64,000 nt of DNA from Progne subis subis (taxonomy: Eukaryota; Chordata; Aves; Passeriformes; Hirundinidae). Each line of letters opens with the position of its first letter. Within the stretch, counting starts at the first letter, position 1. This document shows, one piece after another, positions 54,107 to 64,000 of the stretch. The notes below the pieces were generated by a model. It was not told the origin of the DNA and made no database searches. It worked only from the letters and a program-made list of their open reading frames with translations. A program made the position numbers and the translations under genes. The DNA is taken from the NCBI GenBank assembly GCA_022316685.1, contig JAKJHU010000828.1, positions 51,743-115,742 on the forward strand, in the 5' to 3' direction.

Positions 54107-54508
54107 TGTTACCCTGGTTTTTCTGAGCTTTCTTATTAGCCTTCTTGAAATTCATAATGGAGTCAGATCTTTTAGTCACTGTACAATATTAGGAGCAGTT
54201 TTCTACCTTTCCCATAGATGTAACATAAACAAACCCTTTGTTTCTCATTCTTTGTCCTTTGTTTGCATATTTCTAACCTGAAAAACAACTGTAACTGACA
54301 GTGGGTCTGACCACTGAGGCTGAGGAGTGGAAACCCAAAAAGCCAATCTTCTGCCAGATCCACAAATGTATAAAAAAGTAAAGAATAAACAAGGAGGCCT
54401 TCTTTTTCCTGCTCTCTCCGTTCTCAAGGTGGTGAGCTGGAATCAGGGGGTTCTCTGCTTGTGAATTATTTATGTCTGCGCGTGATTGATTTGTGTATCT
54501 CGGTGACA
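54107..54508 (+). repeat. ERV-E 3' LTR
   Basis: Identical to 47593-47994 except at 54326. Confidence 0.96.
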
Positions 54509-54514
54509 GATAAT

Positions 54515-55479
54515 GGTGTAAAAAACATAGTCTGACACGTGACTTACAAAAAATTCAAACCCATGATAAGTAATTTTTCAATCTTGGCAGAAGCAGGAGG
54601 CCTGAAAGATGATTTCTAATACCAGTTTGCCATGGAGGGCTAACAGGAACATGCAGAAAAGACATAATTGGGACAGAAAACCGCAATGAGTTTTTTGCAT
54701 GTGTTTGAGGAGTAGGAGGAGGGTGGGGAGTTCCCAGACATGAACTCATGAGCTTGCCTGAGGATCTGTCTCATGCTGAAGCATTGGGTTGGGGTAGAAT
54801 CAATGGACACAGTGAATAATAACAACCTAACCATTGCCAGATGGTCCTCCCTGCACCCCTGGAGTGGGTAAAATTGCTTCCAGACAGCCTCAGGACATGG
54901 CTGGTGCTCCCAGCTTTTACAATCCATTCCCAGGGAGACTCAGCAAGCAACTGACGGTTGTGACCGAGAAAGCTCAGCAAAGTTTCACAAACCTTCCTAC
55001 CTTTAGCACTGTTTTTTAACTTATTTTACTAGAAGTCTTCCTAGAAGCTATTTGAAGATTCCCAGAGAATTTGGGGGTGAGCAAGTCTGTGAGCAGACCC
55101 TTTGACCAAAGCTGACTCAGTCCTAGAAGACCCCAAGGCCTCTGCAAAGTCAAGACTGTGAATGCAAGGGGCCATCTCCAAGAGTGTAAACCCCCCCCCA
55201 ACACTTTATGGCAGGCAGCAGATACTGATTTGCAGCCCCATTTCCTTCCTTCCAGCTGGCTCTGAGCTCACAGCCAGTGGGAACTTCAGGTTTCTCATGG
55301 AATGGGCTTGAGAAAGGTAGGATTTAGTGTTCAGAGCACAAATTGTGTTCTGTCCAGCCCAGTCCTAGGTCAGAGGGAGCCAGGGCCAGACAAGGCTGTT
55401 GACAGATTTCAGAGTTGTCTTCTGCCTTTCAGGGCAGCCACCCTTGAAGGCCCAGTTCAGCAAAGAGTCCTAAAAAAGC
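54515..55479. other. No gene seen
   Basis: Unique-looking intergenic DNA. Short frames are unsupported. Confidence 0.5.
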
Positions 55480-55485
55480 ATTAGC

Positions 55486-55853
55486 TGTAGGGGTTCTTTT
55501 GAAAGAACAGGCGTCCCATCGATGGCAAAAGGAAAGAGTCCAGGGGGGATCAGGGCTTTATTTTTGACCTGCCCCTCCAGCTCCTTACCCTCCCTGTCCC
55601 AATGCAAAGAGGCCGCTCCTCCTCTTCTCAGGGCTTTTACCCAGGAGGCAAGGGCTAGAGGCAGGGACAAGCCACTACCCAATCAGGGACAAGGTGGGAG
55701 CGGAACAGAATTGGGTTACATTCCAGTGTGGGAGGATGGGCATGGCCAAGCAGGGACAAACCACATGATACAGTTTCCAGGGAACAGAAGAAACATTACA
55801 AAACCCAATATAAAAATGAAATACAATATAAACCCAATTAATGCACTACAACA
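55486..55853 (-). repeat. Deleted ERV-C, 3' LTR
   Basis: Plus strand TGTAGGGGTTCTTTT...GCACTACAACA. Related to 57714-58094 and, less closely, to 12724, 22009 and 39122. An AGAAGGAGGCAGG polypurine-like tract is found at about 55877. Confidence 0.92.
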
Positions 55854-56021
55854 CCTCCCTCTTTCTTATTAAATTAAGAAGGAGGCAGGCTCAGTCTGTG
55901 GGAGATGCTCAGAGTTCAGATCTTGAGTACCTTTAAAGTTGAAGAAGAAAAATGGCATCTAGTGCAAATAAACTGCTCAAAAAAATACTGTTAAGGGAAA
56001 AGGATAATTAGAAAGGGAGGG

Positions 56022-56975
56022 TTCAGTGCTTTCTCCTCCTCCAGGCAGCACTGGCCACTAGTGGGGCCTCTGCACGTGGCTTTGCAGTTTTAGGGATGAA
56101 AGGTTTCACCCACTCGGCTGGCACCCACTTGAGACCTGAGGGAGTGAACACATAGGTGTACCCATGACCCCAGGTGATCAGATCATGAGGACTTTTTGTT
56201 TCTCTGGTTGCTGGATCCTTTATCATTACCTCCGGTGACTTTTGCTGAAAGGCAGAACTGGTTAAAGCAGGATTAGTTATTTTAACATTTGCATTTTCTA
56301 GTTTTTTCTCTCCCCTCCTTGGACTTGCCCCATTTATGTTGGCACGCTGGGCAAGCCAGCGCTCATCAATGGGAGGAGTCAGAGGGTGGAGGTTTGGGGG
56401 TAGGGGGTGGAGTTGGAGGAGAGGGCGGTGCTGGGGGTGGCACCAAAGGGAAGGAGGGGTCTGGGGAGAGGAAGGGATTGTGAAAGGGATTGTGGGAAGG
56501 AGGGACAAAGAAAAAGGCTCCTCGTGGCTGGACAAAGGAGTCTCCGCCATCTTGTGATCCCCCCAGAACTCAGACTAGCTTGGGAATCACTAAGATGGGG
56601 GTTTTGAGCACCCAAACTGTCTTCAAAAGTGCAAAGTGGGGAAGAAGGGAGGTTTGGGGAAAGTTTAAGAGATTTTGGGGTCAGGATAGGGAGAAACTGA
56701 GGAAACTGGGGAAAATCCACAAAGAACTGGCTTTTTTTTCTTTTCATTTTGTTTTTGCAATGCAAACCAAATCTGCAAGCTCCAGAGAGCAAAATTTGCT
56801 TTTTTCTTATCATTAGGGGAGCTTGATTGAGACAATTTCTTTGCAACAGCCTCCCAAAATTCTAGGAAGCTTATTTGCTCTAATGATATATGTGGAAACT
56901 GAGAAAACAACCACTGAATTAATTTATTCAGCTGTTTCTTTGAACAATGGGTCCCCCCCATCATCCAAGGCACTT
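56022..56975 (-). pseudogene. Deleted ERV-C gag-pol fusion remnant
   Basis: Minus strand. A gag start region equivalent to 32044-32300 occupies about 57020-56750 with frame breaks, followed by the Pro/Ser-rich segment. A frame of about 175 codons (56550 to 56023) joins gag-type sequence to the gag end region (LAQRANINGASPRRG), then directly to the integrase C-terminal block (DLITWGHGYTYV ... WVPAEWVKPF). Capsid core, protease, reverse transcriptase, RNase H and the integrase core are missing through at least two internal deletions. No catalytic motif survives. Confidence 0.82.
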
Positions 56976-57693
56976 AAAATTTGGTAATAGACTCTTTTTT
57001 GAGACACAGACAGCCTAGCACCCATTTTTGGCTCAGATTTTAAGTTTCTGTGTTCACTTTAACTGTGACCGGGAAACTGAAAGTTAAAAAAAACCTCACT
57101 GGAGAAAAAAAAAAAAAAAAAACCAGAGGGGAAACTGTTACCTTTTCCACCCCCTGGGATGCGCCACCGAAACCGAATTTGCTATTAAAGCACCCTGAAG
57201 GTTTGCTCTGAAAGCATAAACCTTCCCCCAAAGGAAAAAACCCTTTCCCTGAGGAACATTGCCTCTGAAAGATTTTTCCTAAGATCCTGAAATGGTATAC
57301 TCACCAAACATCCAGCGTGCAGATGAATCTTTCCTTTCTTTCCCAATCACTCCTTTTGCCTGAGACTGACCCTTCTGGTGCAGAAAGGGCTTCCAGTCTT
57401 GGTTTCCAGGGTCGGCTGTCCACGAGCACATGGTCACCTTCTCTGGGAGCAGCCTGCCATTCGGGAGGCTTCTTTGCAGCACTCTGATGGGTTTTTAAGT
57501 CCAAAGGAAAACCGCAGCCTTGGTCTGTGGAGTCCTGTGTTTCGGAGACTCCACAGCGAACGCCAAGCCTGATGGGTCTGTCTCTCTGCGTGGGTGGGCT
57601 ACATTTCGGGACTCACGTGCCTGCGTGAGGGTCCTCGGCCACATGCCCCACGCATAGTTCTTCCAGCCTTCTGGGATCCCCTTGTGGCTTCGA

Positions 57694-57711
57694 GCCCCAT
57701 GTTGAGCACCA
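57694..57711 (-). other. Deleted ERV-C primer-binding site, tRNA-Lys-like
   Basis: The minus strand reads TGGTGCTCAACATGGGGC, three transitions away from the tRNA-Lys1,2 site. It lies two bases from the LTR. Confidence 0.75.
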
Positions 57712-57713
57712 GC

Positions 57714-58094
57714 TGTAGGGGTTCTTTTGAGAGAACAGGCGACCGTTGATGGCATAAGGGAAGAGTCTGCTCTTTGTCCGGGGGGAATCAGGGCTTTATT
57801 TTTGTCCTGCCCCTCCAGCTCCTTCCCCATCCCCGTCCCAATGCCAAAGAGCCCACCCCCCCCTCCTCTCAGGGCTTTTACCCAGGGGGCAGGGGCTAGA
57901 GGCAGGGACAAGCCACTACCCAATCAGGGACAAGGTGGGAGCGGAACAGAGTTGGGTTACATTCCAGTGTGGGAGGATGGGCACGGCCAAGCAGGGACAA
58001 ACCACGTGATACAGTTTCCAGGGAACAGAAGAAACATTACAAAACCCAATATAAAAATGAAATACAATATAAACCCAATTAATGCACTACAACA
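57714..58094 (-). repeat. Deleted ERV-C, 5' LTR
   Basis: 381 bp. Starts (plus) TGTAGGGGTTC and ends GCACTACAACA. Confidence 0.92.
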
Positions 58095-58138
58095 ATTAGC
58101 AGAATGACTATTCCTGTTATTTGGGCTGAAAACCTGGT

Positions 58139-58690
58139 ATGTCATAGAATCTCAGTGTCACCTTGGTTTTTCTGAGTTTTTTTAAAGCCTTCTACTTGTT
58201 TATAAGATGGAGTCAGTTTCTTTAGTTTCTGCACAATATTGGGAGCAGTGTTTTGCTTTTCTCATGCATGGGAACATAAACAAACCTTTTGTTTTCCTTC
58301 CCTGTCCTTTGTTTACATATTTCTAGCCTGAAAATAATGTAACTGACAGCTAGTCTAGCCAGTGGGGTGAAGGGGTAGTAACCGCAACCAGACCCACAAA
58401 TGTATAAAAATGAAAGAAATAAAGAGGCTCGCTCTCTTGGGGAGCAACTCTGCACTGCAAACCTCTCATCGCCGTGTTATCACTTTGCATGCCACTACCA
58501 CATCTCAGGATGATTTGGGTTGAAAGAGACCTTCAGGCTCATCCAGTGCCACCCCCTGCCATGGGCAGGGACACCTTCCACTATCCCAGGGTGCTCCAAG
58601 CTCCATTCAACCTGGCCTTAGACACTTCCAGGGATTGGGAGTCCACAATCTCTCTGGGCGACTTGTGCCAGTGTTTTGTAAGTGGAAATA
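58139..58690 (-). repeat. CR1 LINE 3' fragment split by a solo LTR
   Basis: 58139-58155 (GTCATAGAATCTCAG) and 58509-58690 (GATGATTTGGGTTG... CCACCCCCTGCCATGGGCAG) are continuous CR1 sequence in reverse complement if the LTR and one TCTCAG are ignored. Confidence 0.88.
58156..58502 (+). mobile_element. Solo ERV-E-related LTR inside CR1
   Basis: TGTCACCTTGG...CTACCACA, flanked by TCTCAG at 58150-58155 and 58503-58508. More diverged from ERV-E than 10287-10660. Confidence 0.92.
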
Positions 58691-61124
58691 GACATTCCCA
58701 TTTATTTTTATGCACCAAATCTGTGAATAATCTCCTTTGTGTTAGATGAGGAAATACATTTTCTGGTTTAGAACACCTGATTGAACATCTGTCCTAGAAT
58801 GGAGTGCACCAGCTCCCTAAGGTGTCAGCATTTTTCTGTTGACTATCAAGGGAGTCCAGACAACTCCAGTGTGAGCTCCTGCTTTGGGAGAGATACCCGA
58901 AGCTCCCTGGAAGTCATTCTTGTATCGTCTTACCTGTGTTTTGTGTTTAATACAATTCTGGAGCATGTAGTCACCCCCTTCACTATTGGGGACCAGGTAA
59001 GAAGCTGTAGCTAAGCCAAAGGTTTTACTGAAGCACAGATAAACAGACTCAGTGAGAATCCTAAATTCCTCATCCTCATCTTCCTAAATTAATAAGCTCT
59101 AAATGTTTTATTTCAATCAATACTGAATTTGACACATAAATCAATTTTTAACCAGGACAAACTATAAAATTAACCAAGCACAAACCTCTTCTGTAGATCA
59201 ATAACCCACTCATCCCAAAAGTTATATAAAATTAGGCAGAAGGACACTTTAAACACCAGGCACAGAACACAAAAATGTGTCTTGTGGAATTTTGCCACAA
59301 AAATATGTATTAATATTACTGGTCATATGTGCCATGACTACGACACACACAGAATCCTAATTTCCCTTCCTCTGAACTCGTGACTGTGGGGCTGTTGCAC
59401 GCTTAAATGAACCAGGCTGAGAGCAGAATGTGTGGAAAGGAATCTCCTAACGTTCCAACTCCCATGAATTTTAGCACAAAGGGATGAGAAAGGAACATGT
59501 ATCTGACTACCTGTTCCAGGAAGGTGAGAAGTCAATCCCCCAACAGCGACTTAGGTCTGTTCTGCCTTTATTCAGGAATGTCCTGATCTACTTCAGTTCA
59601 AGAAGGTGCTCCAGGAAAACATTCCTGAAGTACTTCAGATCTCTGCTATCAGGAGCAGGCCCTCCTCCTCTGCAGGACATTCCCAATTTTCAAACCATTC
59701 CTCAGCATTTGAGCATCACTCTGTAAGTTCAGTGTGGGCTGTTCAGACTGACCATCCTGTGCTGGTCACTTTTGGTTTGATGTAGTCCCATGTTTCTGTT
59801 TGCAGACTGGATGGTTTTACCTCTGGAGTCAATGACTCCTTAGAGAATTCAAATTTTAGCATGGAATTTTCTCATTGAAACAGTGGCACATCAAAAGAAG
59901 ATTAATTTCTGAGTCATTGCTTTGATTTGAGATCGTTCATAAATTCAGTTTTAGGTGATTTTGTACTGAATACAAAAATGACAGTTTGGGCAAAAACATC
60001 CAAAAAGTCACGTTACAAACTAATACTCCAGAATAAACTTATTCTCCTGGCTACAACCAAGTCTGTAATTTCCTGCATAGTTACAGCCATTTATACTTGC
60101 AGCATAACAGCATCTCATGGCAGCTTATCCTGTCTCTTTAGAGGGAAATCATCTTCTCACTAGTCATTATTTAGGTCAGTTTGTGGTTTAATGAATTTTT
60201 TCTTTTAAATAAAAGTGTTTGAGAAAATTTAAAGGTGAAGAAGGAGGCAGAGCAAATATAATGCAAAAATCAGTTGTGAATTTTAAATCTGTGCTTCACT
60301 TGCACATTTTGATCCAAACTGTTGGTCGTGCAAGTTGTTCAGATGTTGACACACCCTTCAATAAATTCCTGTTTCTCTTCCACAAAGACTTCTCCCAGAA
60401 TACAGAAAGGATGAAAGAGTAACTGCAGGGAGACAGGACAAACCTCCTGAGGCAACTCAAGCACAAACCTTGATGGTAATAGAGAACTCAGAGACCAAGA
60501 GCTCTTGAAATGTGTTTCAGGCCACATTTAATTCAGAAGATGGAGAAAACTACCACAAACACTATTTAAAAATCTTGATTAACACAGGAGAACCTGAAGG
60601 AGGCGTGATTGAATTTGGTTACATGGTTACACTGAGGCTGGAAAATGCCTTTCCCATGATTCAGGAGGCCAGTCAGAGCCATCCTTAAATAATTGTTATG
60701 CTTTAACAAAATAATCATGGCATTGATGGATCAACATTGACTGGAGGAAGGGGAAGAAGGGTGGCTCTGTGGATGGAAAATTGCTCAGCTTAACTGCAAA
60801 GTGCAGGAAGATGAACTATTGACATCTCAGCCCTTGGAGAGGGAGATGACGTAAAAAGTGACAAATCAAAAAGTCACCATGAATTTGTCAAGAACTGGGG
60901 AATAGCTGTTCAGGGAGCAGCACTGAAAGGGATCCAGGGATTACAGGGGATCAGGAGGAGTGTGAACCAACATGGTGATGCTGTTGCTGACTCTGCAAAT
61001 GCCATGTTCAGATCTGTTACCTAACTAACCTGATTACTGGATACAGACCTGGGCAGGAATGCAAAGTGGAGTCCAGAGGAGCCTAAGAATGACAAAAGGT
61101 TTAGAAAATATGGCCTATGAGGTC
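58691..61124. other. No gene seen
   Basis: AT-rich intergenic DNA with no supported coding frame on either strand. Confidence 0.5.
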
Positions 61125-61129
61125 ATGAG

Positions 61130-61701
61130 TGTGAAAAGTGCATATTATATGGCACTATGCAAGATATTTACTATATGTATTATGATGTATTGATTAGTAA
61201 TGTTGTATTAATATTTTGATAGTATGGTAAATGTAGTTTTGTAGTTAAAATAGAAATGTATTTTTTAAGAAGGGAGAGAATATTCGCAGAGATAGCAGCC
61301 ACAGGAAAATGTAAATCTTTCAGAGAAAAAGAATTTACTACTTCCTTATCAGAAGAGACCAACTTCTCCTGCCTCGCTCAGCCCTGAAGACACCATAGAG
61401 ATTAAGGGAAAAAAAGTGACACTGACCAGAGAGAATTCTTTGTTTGAATGGAATTTATGCATCATGTATGAAATGTATGAATATTCAACAGGCTATTGCT
61501 TTTAAGAGATAATCCTCTGTTAACGAGCATCCTTTTTCGGATCTTTTTGCTCAGAAAGGTACCCAGACGTCTGTTTTTATTGTCTCGTATTGTCCTAACC
61601 CTAATTGTTCAATTATTTTATTACTCTAATTCTATTTTTATAATCATTTTATTACTATTAAACTTTTAAAATTTTAAAACAAGTGATTGGCATTTTTCAC
61701 A
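61130..61701 (+). mobile_element. Solo ERVL-type LTR
   Basis: TGTGAAAAGTG...TTTTTCACA, 572 bp, with 5-bp TSD ATGAG (61125-61129; 61702-61706). AT-rich U5-like end (TATTAAACTTTTAAAATTTT), usual in avian ERVL LTRs. Confidence 0.85.
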
Positions 61702-61706
61702 ATGAG

Positions 61707-62160
61707 GTCTCCAAGAGTTTGTTTAGTCTAGAAAAATGAAGTTTTAGGGAGAAAATTATAATATGTGAAACTACGCAGTCTGTAAAATGTTATTGGAATT
61801 TGATGCTCATTGTTCTTTGGATCTGCTGGACATGGCACAAAGAAGCTGAAATTCACAACCAAAGTACAGTTTAGATGCTGGGGAAAACTTTGGGGGGTTA
61901 AGGCCAGTTGGGTGCTGGAACTGGTTTTCTAGGAAGATTGCAGAATCCACTTTATTGTAGGTTATAGAAAGGGTTGTCCTGGCTTTGAGCAGGAACAATG
62001 ACACCTCAGAGCAGCAGCTCCTGCTTCACATCTTAGTGCAAAGTGCTTTGGTCCCGAAGGTGGTATTAATACACCTTGTGCTTTCCCTCTGGAAATACAC
62101 AAAATAGATGGTGGAGGCACTGCCAGACATTTGCAGCTATGATGGAAACGAGAGCTGATT
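61707..62160. other. No gene seen
   Basis: Transition from AT-rich DNA to the CpG island; no feature recognised. Confidence 0.5.
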
Positions 62161-62199
62161 TTCCTTAATCCATGCCAAAATCTGAGATTTCACCTTGGG

Positions 62200-62972
62200 A
62201 ACCTCAGGCTCGCAGGCCCTGCTCCGGGGCCAACCTCAACGGTGTCAGCCGAGGTGCAAGAGCCCAAGAGGCCAGTCAGAGCCCGAAGTGCTCAGACAAT
62301 CCCGGGACAGTTAAACCGCCCGCTCACCCCACGCGGGGCCAGGCCAGACAAAGGCCGCAACCCTCTCCCTCCACCGGCCGAGGCCACGGGCAGGCCACGG
62401 TCCTTTCCAACAGGTACCGCAGGGCCAGGAGGCGGCGGCGGCGGCCGCGCTCCCGCAGGCCACGGGGCCGAGGCAGCCATGTTGTGGTCCTGCGGCCTGT
62501 GGGAACTTTCGGGGAAGTTTCTGGGGTGGCCCGTGGGGGGCAGCAGGCCGGACAGGGCCAGCGGCGCAGAGCCCTGCGGCGGGCGGGCGGGCGGAGGCGG
62601 CGGTGCCGGAGCCACGCTCCAGGCCGCGCACACGCGGAAAGCGCGCTACGGAGGCCCCGCCCCTGTGCCCCCATTGGCCATTGCGGCCGTCAGTCAGCGG
62701 CCGGGCCCATCTCGCGCTCCCCATTCATGCAGTTTGGTTGCGTGTTGGTGTATTTTACTGTTTGCAATAAAGCGGGTTTTTTTGTTTTTTTTTTGTTCAG
62801 TTTCTGCCGCAATTAACTCTTGGTCCCTTAAACATCTTCCTTTTTATTTTTGGGGGTTTTTCTTGGTTTTTTTTTTTTTTTCAGGACGGTCGGAACAGTT
62901 TTTCGCCGCTTCCATTTATTTTTCGATATCTTATCTCTATTAGGTTTTGCAATCAACTATTAAGGTGCAACT
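62200..62972 (+). promoter_or_regulatory. CpG-island promoter and 5' UTR of the HMGN-family gene
   Basis: Very CpG-rich to about 62725. A GC box (GGCCCCGCCCCT, about 62653) and an inverted CCAAT box (CCATTGGCC, 62671) lie about 300 bp before the ATG. T-rich tracts follow; TTTTTTTTTTTTCAG ending at 62883 would make a strong 3' splice site if the 5' UTR is spliced. The transcription start is not fixed by the sequence. Confidence 0.65.
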
Positions 62973-62987
62973 ATGCCCAAAAGAAAG
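62973..62987 (+). CDS. HMGN-family first coding exon (HMGN5/HMGN1-like)
   Basis: ATG CCC AAA AGA AAG encodes MPKRK, followed immediately by the 5' splice site GTAAGT (62988). High-mobility-group nucleosome-binding proteins start with MPKRK, and the first coding exon ends there in known HMGN genes as I recall. These nuclear proteins bind nucleosome cores and loosen chromatin. Five residues cannot tell HMGN1, 2 and 5 apart. The divergent neighbour SH3BGRL points to the HMGN5 locus, though the SH3BGR/HMGN1 paralogous locus has a similar layout. No exon 2 is recognisable in the remaining kilobase. Confidence 0.6.
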
Positions 62988-63489
62988 GTAAGTACGAAAA
63001 AAAAAAAAAAAAAACAAAAAACGAGGTAAGGCAGATGGGGGAGCGAAGGGGGAGAGATTAAAGGGGCAATCGCGGAAATTTAGCTGTAAAAAAAAAAAAA
63101 ATTAGCGCGCGCGCGTGTGTGGAGTTTTTTGGGGTTTTTGGTTGGTTTCTTTTGTTTTGCATTTTTAAATTTTGGTGTATGTCCTAGAGCGGAGCGGGGA
63201 GCGGAGGGCTCGGGCCTCGGGGCGGGCAGGGCATCGCGGCGAGTTCACTTTTGGGCTGTTTTGTTTGGGAAGGAGAATGCTGGAGCAGCAGTGTCTCCAT
63301 GCTGGATTACAAACAGCCATAGTGCTGTGCTGCCCCTGTGGAGAACGCGGGGCAGCAAAACCCCCCAAAACCTGCGCTACGACACCCCAGAACCCCTCAC
63401 CCACCTCCGCCAGCGTTTTAATCCCCATCGCGCCATTCCCGGCTGGATTCGCCTTTAAATGTTGCCTCTTTCTCCTGCGTTTGCCTTTG

Positions 63490-63546
<57 letters not shown>

Positions 63547-64000
63547 CTCCCACTTCTTGTCATACCAGATGGTTGTGCAATGGTAATTTGGGGCCATTAG
63601 GCGGCGCAGAATTTGAAACTGGCCTTCAAGGAAAGCGGGGAAAAGGGATTTATCACCGTAGTCAAGAACTTTGGGGCAGCGGGAATATGGGAATATGGGG
63701 CGCTCCTCCTCCCCTCACAGTGCGGGCTGGGGGAGCGGGGCGGGGACGCGGTCGCCTCTGAGTCACCGAGGCGCCCACCCGAGGGGTTTCGACCCCGTCT
63801 AGGCGCCTCACGGGCCCGGACGGGGCCGCCGGGGGCCTAGACCGAGTCGAAACATCTCGGGCGGGCGCGATCGCCGCGTTCCCGGTTGTCCCTCATTGTC
63901 CTTGCGGGGCTCGCGGCGACCTTGTTCTGTGAGGGGAAATTAGCGGGAACTTTTCGAACTCGACGTGATGACGTAGCAGCGGCGGCCGCGGGGCAGTCTG
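62988..64000 (+). other. Start of HMGN intron 1, CpG-rich
   Basis: Begins GTAAGTACG then an A-run. CpG-rich blocks at 63180-63460 and 63680-64000. No coding frame accepted. Confidence 0.5.
63495..63544. repeat. Poly-T run of 50
   Basis: Uninterrupted T run. It could be an old retroposon tail or a length-unstable homopolymer. Confidence 0.9.

Larger units (their letters stand above)
47593..54508 (+). mobile_element. ERV-E provirus, young, env-less, betaretrovirus-like
   Basis: Both LTRs are 402 bp (47593-47994 and 54107-54508) and I find a single difference (G at 47812, A at 54326). The 6-bp TSD is GATAAT (47587-47592; 54509-54514). gag, dut-pro and pol lie in three successive -1 frames with in-phase slippery sites. 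Pol stops at 54028 and is followed only by 66 bp, a weak purine tract and the LTR, so there is no env. The only clear lesion is an in-frame TGA in dut-pro. Confidence 0.96.
55486..58094 (-). mobile_element. Internally deleted ERV-C-family provirus
   Basis: LTRs at 55486-55853 (3') and 57714-58094 (5') on the minus strand with a 6-bp TSD ATTAGC (55480-55485; 58095-58100). The interior is only about 1.9 kb: leader, gag 5' part, then a junction into the end of integrase. It depends on other copies for all enzymes. Confidence 0.94.

Noticed and set aside
62242..62943. Long open frames on both strands in the right-hand CpG island
   Set aside because: Composition-driven: several mutually overlapping Arg/Pro/Gly-rich frames, running into poly-T. 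The MPKRK exon with its splice site explains the locus better.
63495..63544. Assembly gap or artefact at the 50-T run
   Set aside because: Flanking sequence is continuous and plausible. The run length may be inaccurate, but there is no sign of a misjoin.

Overview
Bird genomic DNA, most likely a passerine. Evidence: chicken-repeat-1 (CR1) LINE 3' tails at five places, several classes of avian-type endogenous retrovirus (ERV), and first coding exons of two vertebrate genes. One is SH3BGRL (minus strand, ATG at 18162). The other is an HMGN-family gene (plus strand, ATG at 62973). As I recall, SH3BGRL and HMGN5 also lie head to head on human Xq21.1, so the window looks like this conserved divergent pair. 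Here the two start codons are about 45 kb apart, and much of the interval is ERV sequence. Family names ERV-A to ERV-E are mine.

Layout. 1-18117 is SH3BGRL intron 1, or flank if exon 2 lies elsewhere. It holds the 3' end of an ERV-A (1-1372), a degraded ERV-B provirus (2667-10829; betaretrovirus-like gag/pol, Env with a CX6CC motif, tRNA-Asn primer site) and a solo ERV-C-like LTR (12724-13253). The ERV-B carries a solo ERV-A LTR in gag and a solo ERV-E LTR in its 3' LTR. The SH3BGRL exon and a CpG island occupy about 17.94-18.7 kb. At 18709-43969 is an ERV-A provirus (minus strand) containing an env-less ERV-C (22009-39429, plus), which contains a nearly intact gammaretrovirus-like ERV-D (22488-31538, minus). 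ERV-C also carries a 1.5 kb LTR-like insert (36170-37686). A very young env-less ERV-E lies at 47593-54508; its two 402-bp LTRs differ at one position. An internally deleted ERV-C lies at 55486-58094, an ERV-E-like solo LTR inside a CR1 at 58156-58502, and an ERVL-like solo LTR at 61130-61701. The right end is the HMGN CpG-island promoter, exon 1 and the start of intron 1.

Most insertions are bounded by target-site duplications (TSDs) readable in the sequence: 4 bp for ERV-A and ERV-D, 5 bp for the ERVL-like elements, 6 bp for ERV-B, C and E. This fixes both boundaries and insertion order. Primer-binding sites match five tRNAs: Arg(ACG) for A, Asn for B, Lys for C, His for D and Trp for E.

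The most novel item is a 181-codon cysteine-rich open reading frame in ERV-D (25019-25564). Its ATG overlaps the pol stop codon and its end overlaps env by 35 bases. It lies in a spacer of about 0.5 kb that ordinary gammaretroviruses lack, and I do not recognise it. All proviral genes appear to be host-genome relics; the breaks are noted entry by entry. No CRISPR array, tRNA gene or rRNA gene was seen.
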